Assembly (NCBI RefSeq): GCF_042726155.1
Contig: NZ_JBHXHV010000002.1
Span: 310,001-374,000 of the forward strand
Source: Leucobacter sp042726155
GTDB lineage: Bacteria; Actinomycetota; Actinomycetes; Actinomycetales; Microbacteriaceae
Direction: 5' to 3'
DNA length: 64,000 nucleotides
Shown: piece after piece, positions 17,329 through 25,128 of the stretch
How positions within the stretch are numbered: position 1 is the first letter of the stretch
Layout of the letters: each line of letters opens with the position of its first letter
Notes under the pieces: model-generated
Database searches by the model: none
Told to the model about the DNA's origin: nothing
The model's input: the letters and a program-made list of their open reading frames with translations, nothing else
Made by a program: the position numbers and the translations under genes

Positions 17329-17651
17329 TTCGTTCGTGGGCGGTCGAGTTCCTTCGCGAAAAACACCGACGCGGCCTTCAAGACCTCGTTCGCTTTCCGC
17401 AGTTCCGCGTTCTCGCGCTGCAAGCGCTTGTTCTCGGCCGCGAGATCGGTCGTGACGCCTGGCTGGGCACCGGCGTCGATCTCGAACTGCCGGTACCAGG
17501 TGGGCAGCGCTTCGTGACCGACGCCGAGAAGATCAGCGACATGTCGAACCGCGCTCGTCCTGTTCGGATGCTCGGACAATGCCTCCGTTACCATTTGGAC
17601 CGCGCGGGCCTTGAGTTCTGGATCGCACTTTCTGGGCATGGTATTCCTCAT
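17325..17651 (-). CDS. IS3-family transposase orfA (DNA-binding subunit)
   Basis: The protein is 108 aa from 17651 or 104 aa from the ATG at 17639 (MPRKCDPELKARAVQMV). It has a helix-turn-helix (TSAVRHVADLLGVGHEALPTWYRQ) and a C-terminal leucine-zipper-like helix (AAENKRLQRENAELRKANEVLK), the standard IS3 OrfA plan. Its stop overlaps the orfB ATG (ATGA at 17325-17328). In intact IS3 elements a -1 frameshift near here yields the OrfAB transposase. Confidence 0.9.
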   Translation of the reverse strand: MRNTMPRKCDPELKARAVQMVTEALSEHPNRTSAVRHVADLLGVGHEALPTWYRQFEIDAGAQPGVTTDLAAENKRLQRENAELRKANEVLKAASVFFAKELDRPRTK

Positions 17652-17770
17652 TCTCGTATAGAGATCTGAACTAAACCCAGAGCGCTTCAGTTCTATCGTT
17701 TACGTGATTCGTTCATATGTGCCGGAATGCATCGCCGTGAATGTCGCCGGTCAGCTGTATGGTTCGAGCC

Positions 17771-18340
17771 ATGAATGAATCACCTACTTCTGACACCTCA
17801 GATACTGGGCGCGATGTCGACGTGCGTGCACAGCACTGGTTCCATACATCGACTCAGCCTGACTGGCCGAGTGAGGCGTGGGATCCGGGTGCCCGACTCG
17901 ACGCAGCGGCAGAAAGTCGCATGCGCCGCCTGCTCCCCGCTGGCCGTTTTGAGCGATGGCAGGAGGAGCAGCGGCGCAAACTCTTACACATTGGCACACT
18001 CACATCAGCGCTGGAGAATATGGAACGTCGGCGGCGCAATCAGGCGGACGAAAATAGCAAGTTCTGGCTGTACCGAGTGCGGCTAAAGCCAGACGTCTCA
18101 GTACGCTCCGGCGTAAGGGCCGATCCCGGTGGGCTTGTCGGCGACGTTCTGCCCGAGAAGGTTCTCACAGAGCATGAGTCAATCTTGCGATACGCGAACG
18201 CTCACGAAGATCGTGGATCAATATCACTCGCGCTCCGCCGCTGCGCCATCGCCGCCGTACAGCGCATGCCTATCCCTGACGCATACAACGAACCCGCTCT
18301 AATGCAGGCACTGGATTCAGCGGAGTGGGAAGACAGGTAG
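17771..18340 (+). CDS. Hypothetical protein in island
   Basis: This 189-aa protein starts at the ATG at 17771 (MNESPTSDTSDTG). It is hydrophilic, with no signal peptide or membrane segment. The middle part (RRLLPAGRFERWQEEQRRKLLHIGTLTSALENMERRRRNQ) is probably a long helix or coiled coil. The family is not recognised. It ends 9 bp before the broken gene at 18350, so the two were probably one operon. The IS3 element inserted about 80 bp upstream may have separated it from its original promoter. Confidence 0.6.
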   Translation: MNESPTSDTSDTGRDVDVRAQHWFHTSTQPDWPSEAWDPGARLDAAAESRMRRLLPAGRFERWQEEQRRKLLHIGTLTSALENMERRRRNQADENSKFWLYRVRLKPDVSVRSGVRADPGGLVGDVLPEKVLTEHESILRYANAHEDRGSISLALRRCAIAAVQRMPIPDAYNEPALMQALDSAEWEDR

Positions 18341-18349
18341 GCAACTTCG

Positions 18350-19179
18350 ATGAATCTTCCCACGGATTTCGAAGCGCTCCGAGCACTGCTGGATGAACTC
18401 ATCAAGGCGTGGGAGGAACACGGTGACCCACGTGATTTGACGCAGCCAAAGGCACGCCGAGGGCAGCGGATTAACTCCATCGACATTGCCCGGATGGAGT
18501 CCGTGCTCGGTCTGAGCCGCCACGCCTACGAAACTGCGTACTCAATCCGCCTCCTCCTCGACAATGGGCACATACTCAGCGCGATCCCGCTTATTCGCCC
18601 GGCTTACGAGTGTGCACTCACGTCCGTGTGAGCGAAGGTGTCGAGGCGGTGAAAGCGTTCATTCACGAATTCGCACTGAACAACCGCAGTATGAAGATCA
18701 GCCTCCGAAAGGCCATGTCCGCAACTTTCCGCAACAACGCTGAGTCAATCGCTGATGCAGATGTCGTAGCATACAGCGCCTCTCTTGACAATGCTCAACG
18801 CTTCGACCTGATATGCGAAGATCTCGCACCCGGTAGCGCAGACGCTTATGTGTATTACCGCGCTCTGAGTGGTTTCAGCCATGCTGGTGTTCGATTGCTT
18901 GAGCTGTATTTTGAACCCGACCCTGCCGGAGGGCCGACGCCAGCTGTCCGGTCCAAACCCTGGGAGCCGTTCGGGGACAACTATCTGCTGTTTTTGACCT
19001 GCGCCTCACTCGTGTGGGCGGGTCGACCGATCACGTATCTCGCAGAAAACAAGGTATACAGGAATTATCTCCGCCGCGCTGGAAACCAGATCAGCGTGAA
19101 CTCAGAACTCAAGCTGAGCCCAAAGTACTACCAGCGGCATGCAGAGGCGAAAGCAAAGTCCAGGAATGTTGGGCACTGA
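18350..19179 (+). pseudogene. Unknown alpha-helical protein (possibly DUF5677-like), broken by a 1-nt frameshift
   Basis: The first frame (18350-18631) encodes MNLPTDFEALRALLDELIKAWEEH through RPAYECALTSV and then a TGA. The second frame carries on with SEGVEAVKAFIHEFALNNRS to the stop at 19179. Inserting one G after position about 18628 turns the junction into ALTSV-W-SEGVEAV and removes the stop, giving one protein of about 276 aa. Segments such as YSIRLLLDNGHILSAIPLIRPAYE and YVYYRALSGFSHAG recall DUF5677-type helical proteins, but this is a guess. The gene follows the unknown ORF at 17771 by 9 bp. Confidence 0.6.
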
Positions 19180-19386
19180 CCTCGGTTTTCCAGAACCCGC
19201 CTCCCTGGCTTTTGCGTGGTCTATTGCCGAGCTTGCTTCCGCCGCACCTAAAGCCACGACCATGCTTCGACTTCCAAGAATCAGGCTCACGGTTTCTCGT
19301 AGTGGGGACGCGACTGGACTCAAACCGAATGCGTGGAAGCGCATCGATCGGCTGAGTGTGGCCTGGATCCGGGGTGAGGGCAGGCC

Positions 19387-20850
19387 TTACTGTCGAGGAC
19401 TTACCCACCGATCTGGTTCTCTATCCACGTAAGGAGATCGAGTCTCTCGATCGCCAGAAAAACGGAAGAGGTGCCAGGTGTCCATCGATTGTGCTGACAA
19501 TGGAGTCCGCCAGCCCGGAAATGCAGTATCCAATCGGCTCGCCACCTCATCCGGAACAGTCAAGCCGTCTCCTGCGAATACCGATCGCGTCTCCAGGTAG
19601 CTCTCCCAGGCAGTCTCTCCCGCAGAAAAGTGGTGATGGAAGGTCGTCGCGAAGATAAGGGCGATGTGGTCGTTCACCGGCGCTGATGTCGATATGACCG
19701 TCCGGCACCCCTTCTCCAGTGCTGCGACGTCGAGGGGAACGGATCGCGCAACTCGCCCAGGTCGGAACACGCCCAGCCCAGACTCACATGCAGACAAGAA
19801 CGCCAGCTGAGTTTTCGTCGCATCGACAGATCGCAGGATGCCTGGCGCTGAGAGCACATCGTTCGCAAGCCTGATCCCCGTTTCATATTCTCTGGCGCCG
19901 GCGATACCGTGTCCCGCCACGTGAAGCACTCGTGGCCACTGACCCCGCCAATCTGATAGCGAGTGCCCGCCGGTGAGTGCGCGCACGATGTCAAGCTCGG
20001 CCGCCGCGGCTCCAAGGTATTCCGCGCCAGCGCCCGCGTACCCAAGAACAGCGCACGCATTCTCTTTCACATCGGCTGGAAGCGACTGCAGAGGACGAAG
20101 CGAGTGCGAGTACGTCGCCGAACGAAATCCCATACGCAAAGCAGCCTCGTGAATGGGTAAGTCGTAGGCACCAAGCCCCGCCGAGATGAGCAGATCAGAA
20201 ACTCCTTCATCGAGGAGAAGGCGCAGCGGTGCGAGCAGTTCAATCAGAGACTCACCCAAGGTCGTGTAGCTACGCGCTATCTCAAAGTGTGCAGCCGCAA
20301 GATCCAGCATGTTCCCACGTAGGTCACCAGCCCCAGTACGGTATACGACTGCCGCCGAGAACCAGCCGGTGTCTTCCATTACGGAGATGTGCAGGAGCGC
20401 TTCACGTTCTTTCACCCACACGGGGTCCGGATGCCACGTCATGCGAGGCGTGGTGGCTTCCGCAAGCCGAAGCTCTTCCTCCGATTCAGACAGCAGCCTT
20501 TCATCGATCAATCCGCCACCCGCATGAGTCTGTGCGGCATCCTCAAGAACCTGCAAACGACGGCTCCAGGCCCCGGAAACGGGGGCTTCAGAAACGGAAG
20601 CTTCTGCAAGCGGTATGGTCGATTCGAAGAGTGCGCGCTGGCGCTGATCGATCATCTTCAAGAGTTCGATCGGCGAAGGAAGAAGATCGAAACGACCGCG
20701 TATCACACCGCTCCACTGAGCACGATGTTCACGAAGCGGCTCGAGCTGGCCCATCGGCAGCCCAAAATTCCAGAGATGGCGAAGTTCACCGTCTTCACGC
20801 AGGCGATAGAACTCCACGCGAACCAGCCCGACCTCCAGGAGGACGTCCAA
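19387..20850 (-). CDS. CHAT-domain (caspase-like) protease protein, C-terminal part of an interrupted ORF
   Basis: The frame encodes 487 codons with the CHAT protease dyad: His in VLHVAGHG (codon 314) and Cys in LSACESG (codon 355). These are followed by TVISTSAPVNDH and a C-terminal AWESYLETR segment. CHAT proteases are used in bacterial immunity and programmed death, for example gasdermin systems and the type III-E CRISPR protease. There is no ATG or ribosome site: the frame begins with TTG directly after the TAG of the upstream ORF, in the same frame. It was most likely one 799-aa protein. Confidence 0.75.
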   Translation of the reverse strand: MDVLLEVGLVRVEFYRLREDGELRHLWNFGLPMGQLEPLREHRAQWSGVIRGRFDLLPSPIELLKMIDQRQRALFESTIPLAEASVSEAPVSGAWSRRLQVLEDAAQTHAGGGLIDERLLSESEEELRLAEATTPRMTWHPDPVWVKEREALLHISVMEDTGWFSAAVVYRTGAGDLRGNMLDLAAAHFEIARSYTTLGESLIELLAPLRLLLDEGVSDLLISAGLGAYDLPIHEAALRMGFRSATYSHSLRPLQSLPADVKENACAVLGYAGAGAEYLGAAAAELDIVRALTGGHSLSDWRGQWPRVLHVAGHGIAGAREYETGIRLANDVLSAPGILRSVDATKTQLAFLSACESGLGVFRPGRVARSVPLDVAALEKGCRTVISTSAPVNDHIALIFATTFHHHFSAGETAWESYLETRSVFAGDGLTVPDEVASRLDTAFPGWRTPLSAQSMDTWHLFRFSGDRETRSPYVDREPDRWVSPRQ

Positions 20851-21786
20851 CTACTGAGCCGTGCGATAGTCGTCATAAGCGAAACTAAAGGGCAAATAAG
20901 CTGGATCGTCATCGGCGTCAAGCACCATGAACAGGTCGACAGATGAATCAGCCGGAAACTGTATACCTATGTCCGGTTGGTAGCACCACCGCTGCAGGCT
21001 TCGCTCATCTCGGTTGGTTTCGACGACGACCGTGAGCGTCAACACGTACCCAGTGGATGCTCGCCAGAGTCTCGCACCCCCTGTCGCGACAGTATCCCGA
21101 AGCCATCTTGGAGTCATGTCTCCGGGGGACCTAGGCCAAGAGCCCGGAGCTGACAACCAGAGATAAAGATCGACGCGAGCGCTCTCCAAAGCTTCGCGGG
21201 CCGCATCACGCGCCGGATCCGCACCGAGCAACCGCGCTTCAAGGGGAGTTAAGGTCATCAACCAGTCAGCGCCGGCCTGCTCGACGCACAGCCAGGTGTA
21301 GAGTTCGTCCATCGACTGATGATCCGGCGAGTCACTGCCTCGTATCGCGAGGCGCGATTCGAAGTCCCGTTCCCTGGCCCAGCCCTCTCCCCACGCTTCC
21401 GAAATGCGGCGTTCCAAATGTGAACCCGCGAACCACGAACCGATCTCAGAGTCTTCCCAATTCTCATAGCGCCGAGCTGCCCAGAGCAGGGACAGTATCG
21501 ATGGCATCAGCCACGCAGCAAAATCGGGATCCACATCGCCACCGCGCCACCCAGTGTTCACCAGGGTCGTGGCCTCATCTTCGGTGAGCAGGTTTCCAAA
21601 GGTCAGATCTGCAACGTCCACGCCGAGGAGGTGCCCTGCCCCGACGCCGAGGACAACGGTGCAACAGGTGATCGGTTCCAAGTCAGAAAGCCCGGCGAAA
21701 CGTGCCAAAACCCTTGGGGGAAGCACCTTTCGGCTTACTTCACTGAACCAATCTCGTCGCAGCTGATTCAGAAGCTCAGGGGTCAT
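20851..21786 (-). CDS. N-terminal part of the CHAT-domain protein, ending at an in-frame TAG
   Basis: This 311-aa product starts at the ATG at 21786 (MTPELLNQLRRDWFSEV). It ends ...AYDDYRTAQ followed by TAG at 20851-20853. The next codon (20850) continues in frame as LDVLLEVGLVRVEFYRL, the start of the CHAT half. The N-terminal domain has no recognised family; it is soluble, with Trp-rich acidic stretches such as RRYENWEDSEIGSWFAG. It may be a sensing domain for the CHAT effector. A nonsense mutation is the simplest explanation; readthrough or separate translation are alternatives. Confidence 0.6.
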   Translation of the reverse strand: MTPELLNQLRRDWFSEVSRKVLPPRVLARFAGLSDLEPITCCTVVLGVGAGHLLGVDVADLTFGNLLTEDEATTLVNTGWRGGDVDPDFAAWLMPSILSLLWAARRYENWEDSEIGSWFAGSHLERRISEAWGEGWARERDFESRLAIRGSDSPDHQSMDELYTWLCVEQAGADWLMTLTPLEARLLGADPARDAAREALESARVDLYLWLSAPGSWPRSPGDMTPRWLRDTVATGGARLWRASTGYVLTLTVVVETNRDERSLQRWCYQPDIGIQFPADSSVDLFMVLDADDDPAYLPFSFAYDDYRTAQ

Positions 21787-22173
21787 GCGATAAATTCTGG
21801 CATCCTCTGAGTGTCACTCTTCAGGGTCGGGCCGAGCGAACTAGCAGCTGAGCCCAAAAGACCCGGAACCCCGCTGGTCGCTCAGTAGCGTCCTGCCCTT
21901 GAAATTGGGAGACAATTCAAACCCACATCCGTCAGAACCTCTGATCAGAATTACCTTCGAGGCCACGCAGATGACTACGACTTCCTAGCATTGGTAGGGA
22001 TCTAGCGTCGCACCACTTCCGAACTGAACCTGTCGGTTCAGAATCGTCGCGGTTGGGTTCCATGAGATCTGCGTTACTCCAAGCAACGCAGCTCAACAAG
22101 TGACGCGGGATCTGATCTTCTCCACGGCTGGTCGTGTTGGCTACCCCATGACTCTCCTGAGAAGATCTGTGTT
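21787..22173. other. Intergenic region containing a degenerate copy of the island end
   Basis: No gene is supported in these 387 bp between divergent genes. From about 21907 to 22075 the sequence resembles the left island end at 15156-15326, starting with a decayed tRNA 3' piece (GACAATTCAAACCCA...CCGTC). It continues through TGATCAGAATT, TTCGAGGCCACGCAGATG and CGTCGCGGTTG, each with a near match in the left end in the same order. Promoters for the CHAT and DUF4365 genes must also lie here. Confidence 0.6.
21907..22075 (+). repeat. Degenerate internal attachment/subterminal repeat
   Basis: This aligns in order with 15156-15326 in the same orientation. The best block is TGATCA.AATT...TTCGAG.CCA.GC.GATG.CTACG, where most bases agree. 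It includes a decayed version of the tRNA 3' end. It probably marks the junction between two elements that inserted one after another at tRNA-Pro. Alignment was by eye only. Confidence 0.6.
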
Positions 22174-24024
22174 ATGGACAACGAGATCCTCGCCGTCGCT
22201 GAGATCAACTCGCTGATAGGCAAATGTCCCCGTCTGAAAGCTCTGATCAACAGCAACGATAAAACGCCCCTGATCGATGGTCAGATCGACATTTACGACG
22301 GGATCCTCCGCAGCAACGAGGAATGGGTCGGAAGTGTCGATGTGCAGGTCAAGGGCAAGCTCACACCTCAGCGGGGAAAGTTCCGCAAGTCATATCCGAT
22401 CTCTCGAACCGACCTCACGGCTTACATGAACAATTCGGGAGTCCTATATTTCGCGGTCTCGATTGACCGCAACACCGGGGACCGGGTGCCATACTATGCT
22501 TTTCTCTCCCCGGCAGCCATCGAGCGCATCCTGGACCGCGCTGCACCGACCACGAAACAGATCTCGGTAGCGATCAAGCCCTTCCCTAGTGACGCAGCTG
22601 AGATTGAACGTATCGTTCGAGTCGCTTATAAAGCCAAAGCGGAGCGACCAAGTTCTGAGGGCGTGTTCGCCTTGCTGCCTCAGATGAAGAGCATCACCGT
22701 GCATACAGCAGAGCCCCTGGGTTTTGACTCGCCGGTGGCGCTGATCCCCGGACTGAGTGACCACACGCTCGTGTTGAACACGCACGACGGGCTGTCGCTT
22801 CCCATTGGCGGTGAACTTCATATCTACCCGGGCTTGTATTCACCGCAGGAAATCGACATCTCGGTATCTTGCGGTGACGTCTCATTCACTCAAGCTACGG
22901 TACAAAAGATCGATGAAGAACATCTTCAGCTCACACTTTCAGACGGCATCACACTGGTCCTGCACTATATGGATGGGCTCCAATCCATGAACGCCAACTT
23001 CACGTCTGTGAGCAGTTTCCCCACACGGCTGCAGACACTTGAGTTCTACGCTGCCCTCGTGGACCAGAAACCCCTCATGATCGACGGTCAAGCCGCATCT
23101 GAGTTTGAGGTTCCAGACGGCGAGGACGATCAGCAGATTGCCCATCTGGCGTACCTTCGTAAGCTCTCGGAGCTTTTCGAACTGCTAAAGGTCGATACAC
23201 AGATTGTCGAGTACTCCGAAATCGATGACTCGCAGCATGCGGAGCTTCAACGAATATATCGAGCACTCACTACGAAAGAAGAGTTCACTCGATCGGAAGA
23301 TCGGATCAGCTATCTCATGCCTAACATCGGGCATTGGAAACTCATGCTGGTGTTTCTACCAGGCTCGACACCAGGAACCTGGCGGTGCTTTGATCCGTTC
23401 GCTGCGGAAAACAGGGACCTCATCAAAATCGGGCGCAGGGAACTCGAGAACGGGGAAAGCGAGGAAATGCCGGTAACGGTCTACGAGATACTTGACCGAG
23501 ACAACCTTCCCCTGGTACTAAATCTTCACCTTGATGAGGTAGTCAAAGCATACGAAGTTCTCGAGAACCAGGCTGAGGCCATTTCAATGGCGACTCAGAT
23601 GGTACTTCGTCTCCTCTCGACTGCCGACACGGAAAACCAACGTAAGTACGAGTTTCTCGGGAGCGCCGAACGACTTAACGAGTGGATCATTTCAAGAGAC
23701 GGTGAGGCGCCCAACCATCTCATCAACCGCTGGCAGATCATGCATCGTCGTAAACCGCTCAGTCCCGAAATCAAAAACATGGTACGCAGCCTCAGGCGAA
23801 AAATACAGAGAGAGCAGCCTCTGGGAGCAGGTCATATGGAGGTTGCCTGCGCATTACTTCTGGGAGATCAGGAAGAAGCCGCCTATTGCTTCTCCAACCT
23901 CACCGCTGACGAAAAGGATCAGTTCAAAAACTGGCCGATCTGGACCCTCAGCAACTCCGCTGCGCAGGGCGACTCGCAGGAACCGGCCGAGATAGTCGAT
24001 GTCCGCTCGATACAGCTGGACTGA
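22174..24024 (+). CDS. DUF4365-type predicted nuclease with large C-terminal region
   Basis: This 616-aa protein has an N-terminal domain of about 160 residues like DUF4365, a restriction-endonuclease-like fold. It shows E10, a DGQIDIYDG strand with Asp39, and VDVQVKGK with Gln58 and Lys60 as a D-QxK active site. The remaining ~450 residues (from about 175) include beta-rich segments (SLPIGGELHIYPGLY, VSVSCGDVSF-like) and helical parts. They do not match a family I know. The gene is alone, divergent from the CHAT gene. A defence nuclease with a sensor domain is plausible but inferred. Confidence 0.7.
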   Translation: MDNEILAVAEINSLIGKCPRLKALINSNDKTPLIDGQIDIYDGILRSNEEWVGSVDVQVKGKLTPQRGKFRKSYPISRTDLTAYMNNSGVLYFAVSIDRNTGDRVPYYAFLSPAAIERILDRAAPTTKQISVAIKPFPSDAAEIERIVRVAYKAKAERPSSEGVFALLPQMKSITVHTAEPLGFDSPVALIPGLSDHTLVLNTHDGLSLPIGGELHIYPGLYSPQEIDISVSCGDVSFTQATVQKIDEEHLQLTLSDGITLVLHYMDGLQSMNANFTSVSSFPTRLQTLEFYAALVDQKPLMIDGQAASEFEVPDGEDDQQIAHLAYLRKLSELFELLKVDTQIVEYSEIDDSQHAELQRIYRALTTKEEFTRSEDRISYLMPNIGHWKLMLVFLPGSTPGTWRCFDPFAAENRDLIKIGRRELENGESEEMPVTVYEILDRDNLPLVLNLHLDEVVKAYEVLENQAEAISMATQMVLRLLSTADTENQRKYEFLGSAERLNEWIISRDGEAPNHLINRWQIMHRRKPLSPEIKNMVRSLRRKIQREQPLGAGHMEVACALLLGDQEEAAYCFSNLTADEKDQFKNWPIWTLSNSAAQGDSQEPAEIVDVRSIQLD

Positions 24025-24340
24025 ACTGGCATACCACGCGCCGAGCGTACTGATACCTCGCCGGTTCTATCTCCAGCAGACGAGACAGGTCCAGGATCTT
24101 GCACTCCTGTAAAAAGCAGCATCGAATGCAGAATTAAACAATGAATCGAACCTTTCCTAGCGATGAGCGCGGAGCAGGAAACTTGGGCCCTCCTCCCTGC
24201 TACATTGCTCCTGTTCCTGATGGAACGGCGACTGCCCAATAATTTGGGGGCTCTTCGCAGTTGAGGGTGTAGCCGGGGTTCGGGCGGTGGTGGCCGGATA
24301 GGGGTCGAGGTCTCACAAGGCTGGAAGTTCCTAGGATCGG
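24025..24340. other. Intergenic region; possible solo IS end
   Basis: No coding frame is supported in these 316 bp between convergent genes. At 24249-24270 the sequence GGCTCTTCGCAGTTGAGGGT resembles the terminal repeat of some ISL3-family elements as I remember them. No partner repeat or transposase lies nearby, so it would be a relic. The region is relatively A+T-rich. Confidence 0.3.
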
Positions 24341-24871
24341 TCAGAAAGGAAGACCAGTACTGAGCGCGTCGATCACATGGCGAGCAGCTTCGCTTGCTTC
24401 GTCAGCCACGCCAGCTGACACACCTGCGGAGATCGGAGCGAGGAGACCCTTGATCATCGTCAATCCCCGCTTCACCACGCCCTTGTCTGGATCCGGCTTC
24501 ACGACCTCCGCGAGTACCTTCTCTGCTTGCCCCTTTGCTTCGTTCTCGTCATCCCCTAGATCGAGTGTTGCGAGGCTCGCTATCAAGTCTGTCAGGGAAC
24601 GAGCGATGTTCTCGTAGCCGGGTGCGATCTGCTGAGCATGATCATTATTCTGAGTGACGTCACCATCTGCGTTCCAGACGAGCTGCGCGTTGTCACCGTT
24701 CACCGTGACAACTGGCCCATGGTAGTTGTTTACCGTCGTCCCGCTGCCAAGGATCAGATTTGACGGATCAGCCGCGACAGGAACGCGAACCGGATGTTTC
24801 GCGAACTCACGTTCCAGCTCACGAGTCATCTGCCTGATGCCCTGCTTGTTGATCTTGAAACCACTAGCCAT
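24341..24871 (-). CDS. Hypothetical protein with NN/VNG-rich beta segment
   Basis: This 176-aa protein starts at the ATG at 24871 (MASGFKINKQGIRQMTRELEREF). Residues about 38-80 (LILGSGTTVNNYHGPVVTVNGDNAQL and following) show short turns of beta strands with Asn and Gly, suggestive of a beta-solenoid or an amyloid/oligomer-like motif. The C-terminal half is helical, with a glycine/alanine-rich stretch (IKGLLAPISAGVSAGVADEASEAARHV). The family is not recognised. Similar turn-rich motifs occur in prion-like signalling or effector proteins of bacterial immunity, but that link is speculation. It is the last confident gene before the right island end. Confidence 0.6.
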   Translation of the reverse strand: MASGFKINKQGIRQMTRELEREFAKHPVRVPVAADPSNLILGSGTTVNNYHGPVVTVNGDNAQLVWNADGDVTQNNDHAQQIAPGYENIARSLTDLIASLATLDLGDDENEAKGQAEKVLAEVVKPDPDKGVVKRGLTMIKGLLAPISAGVSAGVADEASEAARHVIDALSTGLPF

Positions 24872-25128
24872 GTTCTCGTCCTTCTTCCGTCACAAAAAGG
24901 ATCTCACAGACCACCGACACCCACACGAAGCCGAGTTTGGACCGCACTTGCAAGACGCGTGGCAGCTCTTGAGCAGGGCGCCGGCGAGGCGTGGCAGTAG
25001 CACGTTGAGATGGCTATTCAGGCGGCGTTCTGCCGGATTCGCTGGAAGTGGAATTACGGCTCGACACGCGCATTCGGAAGTGCCGGCAAGCTACCAAAAA
25101 TCATTGGAGCACGCAGCGAGCATGAGGG
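24872..25128. other. Intergenic, nothing recognised
   Basis: This region upstream of both the 176-aa gene (minus) and the small membrane ORF (plus) has no supported gene. Frames here are shadows. It presumably contains both promoters. Confidence 0.4.

Larger units (their letters stand above)
16384..17689 (-). mobile_element. IS3-family insertion sequence
   Basis: The 1,306-bp element has 22-bp terminal inverted repeats (16384-16405 and 17668-17689). They start TGAAGCGCTCTGGGT and differ at one position. The flanking bases are GTT on both sides (16381-16383 and 17690-17692), a 3-bp target duplication as expected for IS3 elements. It encodes orfA and a frameshifted orfB on the minus strand. 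It sits between abiF and the unknown gene at 17771, within the island. Confidence 0.92.

Noticed and set aside
20851..20853. TAG as a pyrrolysine codon
   Set aside because: No pylT or pylS gene is seen and the host type makes it very unlikely; nonsense mutation or readthrough is simpler.
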